The position numbers and the translations under genes were made by a program. A stretch of DNA of 64,000 nt from Polaromonas sp. JS666. GTDB taxonomy: Bacteria > Pseudomonadota > Gammaproteobacteria > Burkholderiales > Burkholderiaceae_C. The notes beneath the pieces were generated by a model, which saw only the letters and a program-made list of their open reading frames with translations, had not been told where the DNA came from and searched no databases. Positions 52,589 through 63,340 of this stretch are shown here, piece by piece. How positions within the stretch are numbered: position 1 is the first letter of the stretch; each line of letters opens with the position of its first letter. The stretch covers positions 4,765,001-4,829,000 of the forward strand of contig NC_007948.1 of assembly GCF_000013865.1 (NCBI RefSeq), in the 5' to 3' direction.

Positions 52589-53446
52589 ATGAACTTGCAA
52601 AACTGGATTGGCCGCAGCGAAACGGTGGAAGACATCGCCACCGCCACACCTTACGCAGCGTTGTCCGCCACGCTGGACTGGCCCACTGCGTCCGGCTCGC
52701 TTCGCCCGGCACCCGGCACACCGCTGCCCAGCCTGTGGCACTGGCTGTACTTTCTGCCCATCTATCCGCAGTCAGAAATCGGGGCGGATGGTCATGCCAA
52801 ACGCGGCGGCTTTTTGCCGCCCGTGCCGCTGCCGCGCCGCATGTGGGCCGGCAGCGACTTTGAGTTTCATGAGCCGCTGCTGGTTGGCGACACGCTGACC
52901 CGCACATCCACCATTGCCGACGTGAAGGAAAAGTCAGGCCGTACCGGCAGCCTGATTTTTGTGCGCGTGCGTCACGAGGTCCGTCGCAATGGCGCGGCGG
53001 CCGTGGCGCTGACCGAGCACCACAATATCGTCTATCGCGCTGCGCCGACCCCCGACGACGTGCCACCGCCGCCGCAGGCCGCACCGCTTGCGTCCGCCTG
53101 GGAACGACGCATCGTGCCCGACGACGTGCTGCTGTTTCGCTACTCGGCGCTGACCTTCAACGGCCACCGCATTCACTATGACCGCAAGTACGTCACCGAG
53201 GTAGAGGGCTATCCGGGCCTGATCGTGCACGGGCCCCTGATTGCCACGCTGCTGATGGATTTGCTGCGTCGCCAGCAACCCGGTGCGAAGGTGCTGCGCT
53301 TTGAGTTCAAAGCTGTACGGCCGACCTTTGACATCAACCCTTTTTCTGTCCACGGCCAGCCGTCAGCTGATGGCAAAACCGTGCGTCTGTGGGGCCGCGA
53401 CCATGAAGGCTGGCTCACGATGGATGCCACCGCCACCCTGGCTTGA
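52589..53446 (+). CDS. MaoC-type hydratase, mesaconyl/itaconyl-CoA hydratase-like
   Basis: 285 residues, double hot-dog. The N-terminal half has LWHWLYFLPIYPQSEIGADG and the C-terminal half FRYSALTFNGHRIHYDRKYV with the Asn/His of the hydratase site, then EGYPGLIVHGPLIATLLMDL. This is the pattern of mesaconyl-C4-CoA hydratase (Meh) and of itaconyl-CoA hydratase (Ich). It would add water to an unsaturated C5 acyl-CoA, giving citramalyl-CoA. Neighbours (CoA-transferase before the lyase) support this chemistry; the exact isomer is not determined. Confidence 0.82.
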   Translation: MNLQNWIGRSETVEDIATATPYAALSATLDWPTASGSLRPAPGTPLPSLWHWLYFLPIYPQSEIGADGHAKRGGFLPPVPLPRRMWAGSDFEFHEPLLVGDTLTRTSTIADVKEKSGRTGSLIFVRVRHEVRRNGAAAVALTEHHNIVYRAAPTPDDVPPPPQAAPLASAWERRIVPDDVLLFRYSALTFNGHRIHYDRKYVTEVEGYPGLIVHGPLIATLLMDLLRRQQPGAKVLRFEFKAVRPTFDINPFSVHGQPSADGKTVRLWGRDHEGWLTMDATATLA

Positions 53447-53460
53447 ATACGAAACGAACC

Positions 53461-54642
53461 ATGCAACCTCTCAAAGGCATTACCGTCGTCACCCTGGAGC
53501 ACGCGATTGCTGCGCCCTTTGCCACGCGCCAGCTGGCCGACCTGGGCGCACGCGTCATCAAAATCGAGCGCCCCGGCGTGGGCGACTTTGCGCGCGGCTA
53601 TGACGAACGCGTGCGTGGCCTGGCCTCGCATTTCGTCTGGACCAACCGTTCCAAGGAAAGCCTCACGCTCGATGTGAAGCATGACGAGGCACAAAAAATC
53701 CTGCGGCGCCTCATTCTGGAAGAGGCCGACGTGGTGGTGCAAAACCTCGCACCCGGCGCAGCAGCGCGTCTGGGCTTGTCGTATGAAGCGCTGGCCAAAC
53801 TCAAGCCCGGCATCATCGTCTGCGACATCTCGGGCTATGGCAGCGACGGGCCCTACCGCGACAAAAAAGCCTATGACCTGCTGATTCAAAGCGAAGCGGG
53901 TTTTGTGTCGGTCACTGGCACACCCGACACGCCCTCCAAGGCTGGCCCCTCGATCGCCGACATTGCCGCAGGCATGTACGCCTACACCAACATTCTGGCG
54001 GCACTGATGCATCGCCAGCAAACCGGCGAAGGCCAACGCATCGACGTGTCCATGCTGGAGTCGCTCACCGAATGGATGAACTACCCGCTGTACTACGCCT
54101 TTGAGGGCGCTGCCCCGCCACCTCGCGCCGGTGCCAGCCACGCCACCATTTATCCCTATGGCCCCTTTCCTGCGGGTGACGGCAAGACCGTGATGCTGGG
54201 TCTGCAAAACGAGCGAGAGTGGAAAGTGTTTTGCGAAAAAGTCTTGTTGCAGCCCGCGCTGGCCAGCGACAAACGCTTTTTAAGCAACGCCAAGCGCAGC
54301 ACAGAGCGAGCCGTGCTCTCTGCCTTGATCATCGAAGCCTTTTCACATCTCACGGCCCAGCAGGTGGCGCAGCGGCTGGAGCAGGCCGGTATTGCCAACG
54401 CGCAGGTCAACACCATGAGCGAGGTGTGGGCGCACCCGCAGCTCAGGGCTCGCGATCGCTGGCATGAGGTGGCCACACCCGCAGGGCCGATTCCTGCCCT
54501 GCTGCCACCGGGCTCCTGGCAACATGGCGCGCCGCGCATGGATGCCGTGCCCGCACTGGGCCAGCACACCGATGCGATCCTGGGCCACTATGGTTACAGC
54601 GCAGAGCGCATTGCGGATCTGCGCGCTGAAGGTGTCGTGTGA
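53461..54642 (+). CDS. Class III CoA-transferase (CaiB/BaiF)
   Basis: 393 residues from the ATG at 53461. Motifs: LKGITVVTLEHAIAAPFATR, DLGARVIKIERPGVGDFARG, VVVQNLAPGAAARLGL, ISGYGSDGPYRDKKAYDLLI with the catalytic Asp in AYDLLIQSE, and GEGQRIDVSMLESLTEW. It would move CoA from succinyl-CoA to an organic acid such as itaconate, mesaconate or citramalate. Situated as Ict is in the itaconate operon, between hydratase and lyase genes. Confidence 0.9.
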   Translation: MQPLKGITVVTLEHAIAAPFATRQLADLGARVIKIERPGVGDFARGYDERVRGLASHFVWTNRSKESLTLDVKHDEAQKILRRLILEEADVVVQNLAPGAAARLGLSYEALAKLKPGIIVCDISGYGSDGPYRDKKAYDLLIQSEAGFVSVTGTPDTPSKAGPSIADIAAGMYAYTNILAALMHRQQTGEGQRIDVSMLESLTEWMNYPLYYAFEGAAPPPRAGASHATIYPYGPFPAGDGKTVMLGLQNEREWKVFCEKVLLQPALASDKRFLSNAKRSTERAVLSALIIEAFSHLTAQQVAQRLEQAGIANAQVNTMSEVWAHPQLRARDRWHEVATPAGPIPALLPPGSWQHGAPRMDAVPALGQHTDAILGHYGYSAERIADLRAEGVV

Positions 54643-54644
54643 CC

Positions 54645-55469
54645 ATGCCTGACTGCGAACCCCTGATCTACCTGTTCGTGCCCGGCAACCGCCCCGAGCG
54701 CTTCACCAAGGCGCTGGCCTCGGGGGCTGACCGCATCATCATCGACCTGGAAGACGCTGTAGCGCCCGAATGCAAAGCGGCGGCTCGCACCGCGATTGGG
54801 GAATGGATGGCTGATAGCGATGCGCCGCGCGAGCGGGTGCTGATACGCATCAATGATGCTGCCACCCCCTGGCATGCCGACGATCTAACGCTGGTCAGCA
54901 CGGTGCGAGCGCTTTGCGTGATGTTGCCGAAATGCGAAACACCCAATCAGGTCGCTGCGGTGCTGGCCTGTTTACCCAAGGATGCAACCGTGCTGCCGCT
55001 GATTGAAACCGCACGCGGCGTGGTGGCCTTGCATGAGATTGCCGCAGCGCCCGGCGTGACGCGGCTGGCCTTTGGGTCACTGGATTACATGGCGGACCTG
55101 GATATTCCCGCAGGCAGCCTGGCACTCCAGTTCGCCGCCGCACAAATTGCCATCGCCTCGCGCGCTGCAGGCATTGGATCGCCCGTAGCCGGCGTCACGC
55201 CCGATCTCGACGCCACGCGCGTGGCCACCGATATGGCGAACGCCCGCACTTTGGGGTTCGGCGCCAAGATGTGCATTCACCCTTCGCAAGTAGCTGCGGC
55301 GCGTACCGCCCTGGCGCCCAGCGCCCAGGAGCTGGCTTGGGCACAGCGTGTACTGCAAGCCTGGAATACGTCTGCCGGCGACGCAATACAGGTGGACGGC
55401 AAAATGGTGGACCGCCCAATCGTCCTGAAAGCTGAGCGCATCGTTGCACAAGCAGCCCGAACGAATTAA
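54645..55469 (+). CDS. HpcH/HpaI-family CoA lyase, citramalyl-CoA lyase-like
   Basis: 274 residues (a GTG two codons earlier overlaps the transferase stop and is also possible). Family stretches: LFVPGNRPERFTKALASGAD, RIIIDLEDAVAPECKAAAR with the metal-binding acids, VLIRINDAATPWHADDL, VLPLIETARGVVALHEIA, and FGSLDYMADLDIPAG. It belongs to the CitE/malyl-/citramalyl-CoA lyase branch. It would split citramalyl-CoA into acetyl-CoA and pyruvate, the last step of itaconate or mesaconate breakdown. Confidence 0.88.
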   Translation: MPDCEPLIYLFVPGNRPERFTKALASGADRIIIDLEDAVAPECKAAARTAIGEWMADSDAPRERVLIRINDAATPWHADDLTLVSTVRALCVMLPKCETPNQVAAVLACLPKDATVLPLIETARGVVALHEIAAAPGVTRLAFGSLDYMADLDIPAGSLALQFAAAQIAIASRAAGIGSPVAGVTPDLDATRVATDMANARTLGFGAKMCIHPSQVAAARTALAPSAQELAWAQRVLQAWNTSAGDAIQVDGKMVDRPIVLKAERIVAQAARTN

Positions 55470-55511
55470 GTCCAGGCCCCAATAAAAACATCAATCCAAA
55501 CGGAGAACCCC

Positions 55512-56861
55512 ATGCCCGCAAGCATCATTGATTCCAGAATTTTCGGCGACATGTTCAGCGACGCCAAAATGCGCCAGGTCTGGTCCGACGAAAACCGTAC
55601 CGCCAAGTACCTCGACATCGAACGCGCGCTCGCCAAGGTGCAGGGCGAACTCGGCCTCATCCCCAGGGAAGCGGCCGACGAGATCGTCAAGAACTGCAAT
55701 ATCGACCAGATTGACTGGGCCCAGCTGAAGACCAAGACCGAACAGATCGGCTATCCCATCATCGCGGTAGTCAACCAGATCAATGCCAACTGCAGGGACA
55801 AGCTGGGCGAATACTGCCACTGGGGCGCCACCACACAAGACATCACCGACACGGCCGCCGTGCTGCAAATCCGCGAGGGCCTGGCGCTGGTCGAAGAAGA
55901 CCTGAAAGACATCTCGGCGGCCCTCGCCAACCTGGCCCGCACGCACCGCAACACACCCGTCATTGGCCGCAGCAACCTGCAGCAGGCCACGCCCATCACC
56001 TTCGGCTACAAGATGGCCAGCATCCTGGCCGGCATTGAACGCCATCGCGAGCGCCTGCAGCAACTCAAACCCCGCGTGCTGGTGGGTGAGTTTGGCGGTG
56101 CGTCGGGAACCCTGTCCTCGCTGGAAAAAGGCGCCATGGAAACCCAGGCCGGGCTGATGAGAGAGCTGGGCCTGGGCCAGCCGCTGATTTCATGGCACAC
56201 GGTGCGTGACAACTTCGCCGAAGTCGGCGCCTTCCTCGGGCTGGTCGGCGGCTCGCTCGGCAAGATAGCCATGGACGTCAAGCTGATGATGCAGACGGAA
56301 GTGGCCGAGGTCTATGAGCCCTTCGCGCCGGGGCGCGGCTCGTCGTCCACGATGCCGCAAAAGCGCAACCCGATCTCGTGCCTCTACATCCACGCCAACA
56401 TCTCGGTCGTGCGCCAGCTGGCCGCCTCCCTGATGGATGCCATGGTGGCCGACCATGAGCGCTCGACCGGGCCGTGGGAAATCGAATGGGTCGCGATGCC
56501 CGAAATCTTCTGCCTCATGTCGGGCGCGCTCAAGCAGACGAAATTCATCCTGAGCGGCCTGGAAGTCGATGCGGTGCAGATGCGCCGCAACATCGACATG
56601 ACGCACGGGCTGGTGATGTCCGAGGCCGTGATGATGGGCCTGGGGCCCTTCATTGGCCGCGAATACGCCCACGACCTGGTGTATGACATCTGCCGCGAGG
56701 CGCTCAAGCTCAAACGCCCACTGATCGAACTGCTGGCCGAGCACCCTGAAATCAATAAACATGTCACGCGCGAACAGCTGGCCTCCTTCTGCGACCCGAT
56801 GAACAACCTGGGCCAGGCCGGCGTCATGGTGGACCGGGTATTGGCGGCGCGCAAAGCCTGA
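55512..56861 (+). CDS. Aspartase/fumarase-superfamily lyase (PcaB-like)
   Basis: 449 residues. Superfamily stretches: WGATTQDITDTAAVLQIREG, TPVIGRSNLQQATPITFGYK, and the signature GSSSTMPQKRNPISC. The overall match is to adenylosuccinate lyase and 3-carboxy-cis,cis-muconate cycloisomerase (PcaB); the length fits PcaB. No protocatechuate genes are nearby, and it follows the CoA-lyase gene by 42 bases with its own ribosome site. It more likely acts on a tricarboxylate or dicarboxylate that feeds the cluster. Substrate unknown. Confidence 0.82.
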   Translation: MPASIIDSRIFGDMFSDAKMRQVWSDENRTAKYLDIERALAKVQGELGLIPREAADEIVKNCNIDQIDWAQLKTKTEQIGYPIIAVVNQINANCRDKLGEYCHWGATTQDITDTAAVLQIREGLALVEEDLKDISAALANLARTHRNTPVIGRSNLQQATPITFGYKMASILAGIERHRERLQQLKPRVLVGEFGGASGTLSSLEKGAMETQAGLMRELGLGQPLISWHTVRDNFAEVGAFLGLVGGSLGKIAMDVKLMMQTEVAEVYEPFAPGRGSSSTMPQKRNPISCLYIHANISVVRQLAASLMDAMVADHERSTGPWEIEWVAMPEIFCLMSGALKQTKFILSGLEVDAVQMRRNIDMTHGLVMSEAVMMGLGPFIGREYAHDLVYDICREALKLKRPLIELLAEHPEINKHVTREQLASFCDPMNNLGQAGVMVDRVLAARKA

Positions 56862-56905
56862 TCTCAAGAATTTTTAACCCTCAGAAAAAAGAAAGAGACA
56901 AACGC

Positions 56906-57988
56906 ATGAAAACTCACTCCACCGGCTGCCGCATCCCGCTGCTTGGTCTGTCATTGCTGGCATTAACCAGCGCGGGCCATGCCCAAAGCAGCGTCACCCT
57001 CTATGGCGTGGCCGATGCGGGCGTGCGCTACGGCAGCGGGCTGACCGCCGCCTATGCCGGATCGGCAGACTCCAGCAGCGCCGTGAACAGTGGCATCAAC
57101 ACCACCAGCCGGTTCGGCTTTCGGGGGTCGGAAGACTTGGGCGGCGGCCTGAAGGCCATTTTCAACCTCGAATCGGGCGTCAACCTCGACACCGGTGCCT
57201 CGGCCAATGCCACCAAGCTGTTCGACCGCGCGGCCATCGTTGGCCTGCAAGGCAGTTGGGGAACCGTCACGCTGGGCCGGCAAACCACGGTGCTGGCCGA
57301 CGTGGTGAGCGCCACCGACCCACTGGGCAGCCGGTTTGCCAGCTTCAACCCCAACATCGGCATTGCGGCCCTGAGCGCGCACCGGCTGGCCACCGAATTC
57401 GGCCCCGCAGGCTCCACCACCGGCGCTTACCGGCTGGACAACTCGGTCAAGTACGTGGGCCGCTTCAGTGATTTCAGCGTGCGGGCCATGCATGCCTTTG
57501 GCGAACAGGCCGGCAATTCGTCGCGCCTAGCGTCTTCGGGCCTGGGCGCGGGCTACCAGTCGGGCGGCTACACCGCCGCGCTGTCGTATGCGCAGTTCAG
57601 GAACGCGGCCGGCTTGAGTCTCAAGGGTTATCTGGGCGGCGCCAGCGCCATGATTGGCGGCAACAAGATTGCGCTGACCTATGGCAGCCATGAGGCCGAA
57701 ACCTCCGCCACCGCCAAGACCCGCAACCGCACGCTGGGCGTGGGCGGCACCGTGCCGCTGGGCGCGAGCGTGGACCTGATCCTGGCGCATTACCAGGTCA
57801 AGCGCACACGCACCGCGGCCGTGGACGACGGCTTCAACCGCAGCGTGGCTTTCCTGGAATACAAATTCTCCAAACGCACCCGCGCCTATGCCGAGCTTGA
57901 TCACACCCGCTGGAAAAACGGCTACCAGGGCGCGGCCTTCAAGAGCAGCGCGTCCGGTGTTTCGGCGGGCGTCGTCCACAGCTTTTAA
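56906..57988 (+). CDS. General porin, beta-proteobacterial type
   Basis: 360 residues. The signal peptide ends in TSAGHAQ, followed by SSVTLYGVADAGVRYGSGL, the usual opening of Burkholderiales trimeric porins; then GLKAIFNLESGVNLDTG, FDRAAIVGLQGSWGTVTLGR (loop 3 region follows), YVGRFSDFSVRAMHAFGEQA, and a terminal Phe after SAGVVHS. It lets small anions across the outer membrane. Last gene of the acid-CoA cluster, probably its outer-membrane entry. Confidence 0.93.
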   Translation: MKTHSTGCRIPLLGLSLLALTSAGHAQSSVTLYGVADAGVRYGSGLTAAYAGSADSSSAVNSGINTTSRFGFRGSEDLGGGLKAIFNLESGVNLDTGASANATKLFDRAAIVGLQGSWGTVTLGRQTTVLADVVSATDPLGSRFASFNPNIGIAALSAHRLATEFGPAGSTTGAYRLDNSVKYVGRFSDFSVRAMHAFGEQAGNSSRLASSGLGAGYQSGGYTAALSYAQFRNAAGLSLKGYLGGASAMIGGNKIALTYGSHEAETSATAKTRNRTLGVGGTVPLGASVDLILAHYQVKRTRTAAVDDGFNRSVAFLEYKFSKRTRAYAELDHTRWKNGYQGAAFKSSASGVSAGVVHSF

Positions 57989-58080
57989 GCGCCCGGGCCA
58001 GCCTGGCGGAAGAGGTCACTCAGCCGGTATCTTCCGCGCGCGGACGCGCTGGCCCTGTAGCGGGGCCAGCGATTGAATTC

Positions 58081-58157
58081 ATATCAAATAGGCGTTTAGC
58101 CCACACCAGTCGTGCGCAAGTAGCTCTTTAATTCATAGCAAGCAGCGTTTTTAACGC
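58081..58157. repeat. Family-type AT-rich intergenic repeat
   Basis: ATATCAAATAGGCGTTTAGC, then GCGCAAGTAGCTC and AATTCATAGCAAGC. I recall degenerate versions of this as a common intergenic element in Polaromonas, Rhodoferax and relatives. It ends with a small hairpin GCGTT-TTT-AACGC (58145-58157). Shorter traces appear near 6980, 17300, 29360 and 47640. Confidence 0.5.
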
Positions 58158-58286
58158 CAAGGCTGTATTTTTCCGCCGCTCGCACCGCCCGGCTGACGCT
58201 GGCGGGTAAGCGGCCATTGCTGAACGATGCGGACGAAATACCGCATTGAAGTGGGAATTGCATCATCGCGGGATAATCGCACACCT

Positions 58287-59492
58287 ATGGACAAGCAACA
58301 CAGCAAGCAACGGATCGTGGTGGGTTTAAGCGGCGGCGTCGATTCAGCGGTGACGGCTTACCTGCTGAAACAGCAGGGCCATGAGGTCATCGGCATCTTC
58401 ATGAAAAACTGGGAAGATGACGACGACAGCGAGTACTGCTCCTCCAATATCGACTTCGTGGACGCCGCAGCCGTGGCCGATGTGATCGGCATCGAGATTG
58501 AGCACGTCAACTTCGCGGCCGACTACAAGGACCGGGTGTTCGCCGAGTTCCTGCGCGAGTACCAGGCCGGCCGCACGCCCAACCCCGACATCCTGTGCAA
58601 CGCCGAGATCAAGTTCAAGGCCTTCCTGGACCATGCGATGCGCCTGGGCGCCGAAAAGATCGCCACGGGGCATTACGCCAGGGTTCGCAGAAATGAAAGC
58701 ACCGGACTGCACGAACTGCTCAAGGGCCTGGACCCGGCCAAGGACCAGAGCTATTTTCTGCACCGCCTGAACCAGGCCCAACTGTCCAAAACGCTGTTCC
58801 CGGTGGGCGAGCTGCACAAGACCGAAGTGCGGCGCATTGCCGACGAGATTGGCCTGCCGAACGCGAAGAAAAAAGATTCGACCGGCATCTGCTTCATCGG
58901 CGAGCGGCCCTTCCGCGACTTCCTGAACCGCTACATCGCCAAGGCGCCCGGCCCGATTAAAAATGACCGGGGCCGCGTGCTGGGCAAGCATGTGGGCCTG
59001 TCTTTTTACACGCTGGGCCAGCGCCAGGGCCTGGGCATAGGCGGCGTGAAGGCCCGAGGCGCAGAACTCAAGGCCGCCCAGGCGCGCGGGCAGCGCGGCG
59101 TCGGTGAACATGAGCCCTGGTTTGTGGCGCGCAAGGACCTGGACACCAACACCTTGTGGGTGGTACAGGGCCACGATCATCCGTGGCTGCAGTCCACGGT
59201 GCTCAGCGCGCAGGACTGCAGCTGGGTCGCGGGTACCGCGCCGGCCGCGGGCTTGATGGCCGCCAAGACCCGCTACCGGCAGGTGGATGCCACCTGCGAG
59301 CTGCGCAGCGCGACGACCGCGAATTGCGAACTGGTATTTGCCGAGCCCCAGTGGGCCGTGACGCCCGGGCAGTCGGCCGTTCTGTACCAGGGCGATGTCT
59401 GCCTGGGTGGCGGGGTGATTGCGGCCAGCAACGTGCCCAATACCCTGCCGACGGTGTCGACCCGGTCAACGCCGGAACTATTGGTCAAATAA
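58287..59492 (+). CDS. mnmA: tRNA-specific 2-thiouridylase
   Basis: 401 residues from the ATG at 58287. PP-loop [40 protein letters not shown], catalytic Cys in [20 protein letters not shown], tRNA contact [24 protein letters not shown], second Cys in [16 protein letters not shown], and [15 protein letters not shown]. It thiolates U34 of tRNA-Lys, -Glu and -Gln. A short charged insertion ([20 protein letters not shown]) follows. Start preferred by family alignment; the ribosome site is weak. Confidence 0.97.
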   Translation: MDKQHSKQRIVVGLSGGVDSAVTAYLLKQQGHEVIGIFMKNWEDDDDSEYCSSNIDFVDAAAVADVIGIEIEHVNFAADYKDRVFAEFLREYQAGRTPNPDILCNAEIKFKAFLDHAMRLGAEKIATGHYARVRRNESTGLHELLKGLDPAKDQSYFLHRLNQAQLSKTLFPVGELHKTEVRRIADEIGLPNAKKKDSTGICFIGERPFRDFLNRYIAKAPGPIKNDRGRVLGKHVGLSFYTLGQRQGLGIGGVKARGAELKAAQARGQRGVGEHEPWFVARKDLDTNTLWVVQGHDHPWLQSTVLSAQDCSWVAGTAPAAGLMAAKTRYRQVDATCELRSATTANCELVFAEPQWAVTPGQSAVLYQGDVCLGGGVIAASNVPNTLPTVSTRSTPELLVK

Positions 59493-59540
59493 TGCGCTTG
59501 GCCCGATTTACCGCTCAAAACGCGCGATTCAAAAGATAGC

Positions 59541-59567
59541 AAAAAGCCCGCACGAAGCGGGCTTTTT
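59541..59567. terminator. Bidirectional terminator mnmA / lysR
   Basis: AAAAAGCCCGC (59541-59551), loop ACGAA, GCGGGCTTTTT (59557-59567). It has T-runs on both strands and sits between the convergent mnmA and lysR genes. Confidence 0.9.
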
Positions 59568-59609
59568 CAAAAGCGGCCGCCCCACGTCAGCGCCCCGCCA
59601 TGTCGCTGT

Positions 59610-60518
59610 TCACTGCTCGTCAGCCCACCAGGCTTCCCCGAACTGCCCCTGCAGCCAGGCTACGAAGCCGCTGACCTTGGTGGGCACCAGTTGCGGCGAG
59701 GGATAGACCGCATGGATCTCCTGCTGGGGCAGCGTCCAATCCGTCAGCAGCGGCCGCAGTACGCCGCTGCGGATGGATTTGTGCGCCACATACCGGGGCA
59801 GGGCTGCCACGCCCATGCCGCCGCGCGCCGCCGCCAGCAGCGCCGACAGGTTGTTGGAGCGCAGCGGGCCCTTGACCGGCACCGGCAGCGTCAGCCCGTC
59901 GGTCCCCGTGAAGTGCCAGCGGGCATCGCCCTGCACGGTGCTGTAGATCAGGGCCTCGTGGGCCGCCAGGTCCGCCGGAACCGACGGCTCGCCACGCCTT
60001 TCAAGGTATTCGGGCGACGCGACCAGCACCCACGGATTGACCCCCAGATAACGGGCGCCCAGCGTTGAATCGGCCAGCGGCCCCATGCGGATGGCGACGT
60101 CGATGCCCTGCTCGACCAGGTCGACGTAGCGGTCCTCGAAATTCAGCTCGATCTGCAGCTGGGGATGCAGCTTCATGAAGCGCATCACCAGCGGCACCAG
60201 CACGCGCCGGCCGAAGGCGACCGACGTGCTGATGCGCAAGCCGCCCTGCACCTGCGACTGCAGCAGGGCGGCCACCGTCTCGGCCTCCTCGATGTGGTGC
60301 GCGATCAGCTTGCATTTTTCGTAGTACAGCGCGCCAATTTCGGTGGGCGTCACGCCGTGCGTCGAGCGGTGCAGCAGGCGGGACCCCAGCTGTTTTTCCA
60401 GCTGGGCCACGAGCTTGGTGGCCGACGGCTGCCCGATGCCCACGTCGGCCGCGGCCTTGCTGAACGAGCCGAGGTCCACCACGCGGATGAAAAGTTGAAT
60501 GGCTTGAATCCGGTCCAT
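59610..60518 (-). CDS. LysR-family regulator, probable regulator of gcl operon
   Basis: 302 residues from the ATG at 60518; the upstream frame crosses the operator and is not used. HTH: MDRIQAIQLFIRVVDLGSFS and IGQPSATKLVAQLEKQLGSR. Effector domain of the CrgA-like branch: LRISTSVAFGRRVLVPLVMR, LQIELNFEDRYVDLVEQGID, VAIRMGPLADSTLGARYLG. Divergent from gcl with a clean dyad in the gap. Confidence 0.93.
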   Translation of the reverse strand: MDRIQAIQLFIRVVDLGSFSKAAADVGIGQPSATKLVAQLEKQLGSRLLHRSTHGVTPTEIGALYYEKCKLIAHHIEEAETVAALLQSQVQGGLRISTSVAFGRRVLVPLVMRFMKLHPQLQIELNFEDRYVDLVEQGIDVAIRMGPLADSTLGARYLGVNPWVLVASPEYLERRGEPSVPADLAAHEALIYSTVQGDARWHFTGTDGLTLPVPVKGPLRSNNLSALLAAARGGMGVAALPRYVAHKSIRSGVLRPLLTDWTLPQQEIHAVYPSPQLVPTKVSGFVAWLQGQFGEAWWADEQ

Positions 60519-60558
60519 GGCCTGAAGTAGACCACGGCCAGGCCCTGCTCGGGAGACT

Positions 60559-60577
60559 TTATTCCATTCTGGAATAA
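60559..60577. promoter_or_regulatory. LysR-type operator upstream of gcl
   Basis: TTATTCCATTCTGGAATAA: TTATTCCA and TGGAATAA are perfect inverted halves around TTC, containing the T-N11-A core typical of LysR sites. It is 41 bases before the lysR start and 86 bases before gcl. Confidence 0.7.
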
Positions 60578-60662
60578 CCGTAATGCATGCCTTGGGGCTT
60601 CCGCGCAAGCGGCAGGCGGGCGACCATCAAGCCAGTTCAAAGCCACCCCAAGGAGACTCTCA

Positions 60663-62459
<1,797 letters not shown>

Positions 62460-62520
62460 GGCCGCGGCAACGCAGTCATCAACGCCCCCCTACTCACTTA
62501 TACCCACCCACAGACAAGAC

Positions 62521-63300
62521 ATGCCAAGATTTTCCGCCAACCTCAGCATGCTCTTCACCGAGCATGCTTTCCTCGACCGCTTTGAGCCTGCCGCGAAAGC
62601 CGGCTTCAAGGCCGTGGAGTTTCTTTTCCCCTATGCCTTCAGCATCGAAGACATCAAGTCCAGGCTGGACCGCCACGGCCTGAAGCTGGTGCTGCACAAC
62701 CTGCCGGCCGGCAACTGGGAGGCCGGCGAGCGCGGCATCGCCTGCCACCCCGATCGCGTCGAGGAGTTTCGCGCCGGTGTGGCGCAGGCCATCACCTATG
62801 CCCAGGCGCTGGGCGTGCGCCAGCTCAACTGCCTGGCGGGCAAGGCGCCCGCGGGTGTCGACAACGCGCTGCTGCGGCAGACCTTTGTGGACAACCTGCG
62901 CCATGCGGCGGCGGCGTTGAAGAAGGCAGGTCTCAAGCTGCTGATCGAACCGATCAATACCTTTGACATCCCGGGCTTTTACCTGAACCGCACGGCGCAG
63001 GCGCTCGAAATTCTGGACGAAGTGCGGGCCGACAACGCCTTCGTGCAGTACGACATCTACCACGCGCAGCGCATGGAGGGCGAGCTGGCGGCGACCATGC
63101 AAAAGCATTTGCCGCGCATTGGCCACATCCAGCTGGCCGACAATCCGGGCCGCAACGAGCCGGGCACGGGCGAGATCAATTACGCGTTTCTGTTCGCGCA
63201 CCTGGACCGCATCGGCTACGACGGCTGGATTGGCTGCGAATACAAGCCTGCGGGCACCACGGAAGCCGGCCTCGGCTGGCGCGAACGCCTGGCAGCCTGA
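62521..63300 (+). CDS. hyi: Hydroxypyruvate isomerase
   Basis: 259 residues, the usual length. Xylose-isomerase-like TIM barrel: MPRFSANLSMLFTEHAFLDR, GFKAVEFLFPY, VLHNLPAGNWEAGERGIACH, LLIEPINTFDIPGFYLN with the first catalytic Glu, GHIQLADNPGRNEPGTGEIN, and GYDGWIGCEYKPAG with the second. It interconverts tartronate semialdehyde and hydroxypyruvate. 61 bases after gcl. Confidence 0.96.
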   Translation: MPRFSANLSMLFTEHAFLDRFEPAAKAGFKAVEFLFPYAFSIEDIKSRLDRHGLKLVLHNLPAGNWEAGERGIACHPDRVEEFRAGVAQAITYAQALGVRQLNCLAGKAPAGVDNALLRQTFVDNLRHAAAALKKAGLKLLIEPINTFDIPGFYLNRTAQALEILDEVRADNAFVQYDIYHAQRMEGELAATMQKHLPRIGHIQLADNPGRNEPGTGEINYAFLFAHLDRIGYDGWIGCEYKPAGTTEAGLGWRERLAA

Positions 63301-63309
63301 CCTTCATTT

Positions 63310-63332
63310 TTTTCGACAAGTTTTCGACAAGG
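63310..63332. repeat. Short tandem repeat before glxR
   Basis: TTTCGACAAG is repeated after one extra T in the hyi/glxR gap; the second copy runs into the ribosome site (AAGGA) of glxR. Confidence 0.5.
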
Positions 63333-63340
63333 ACTTTCTG

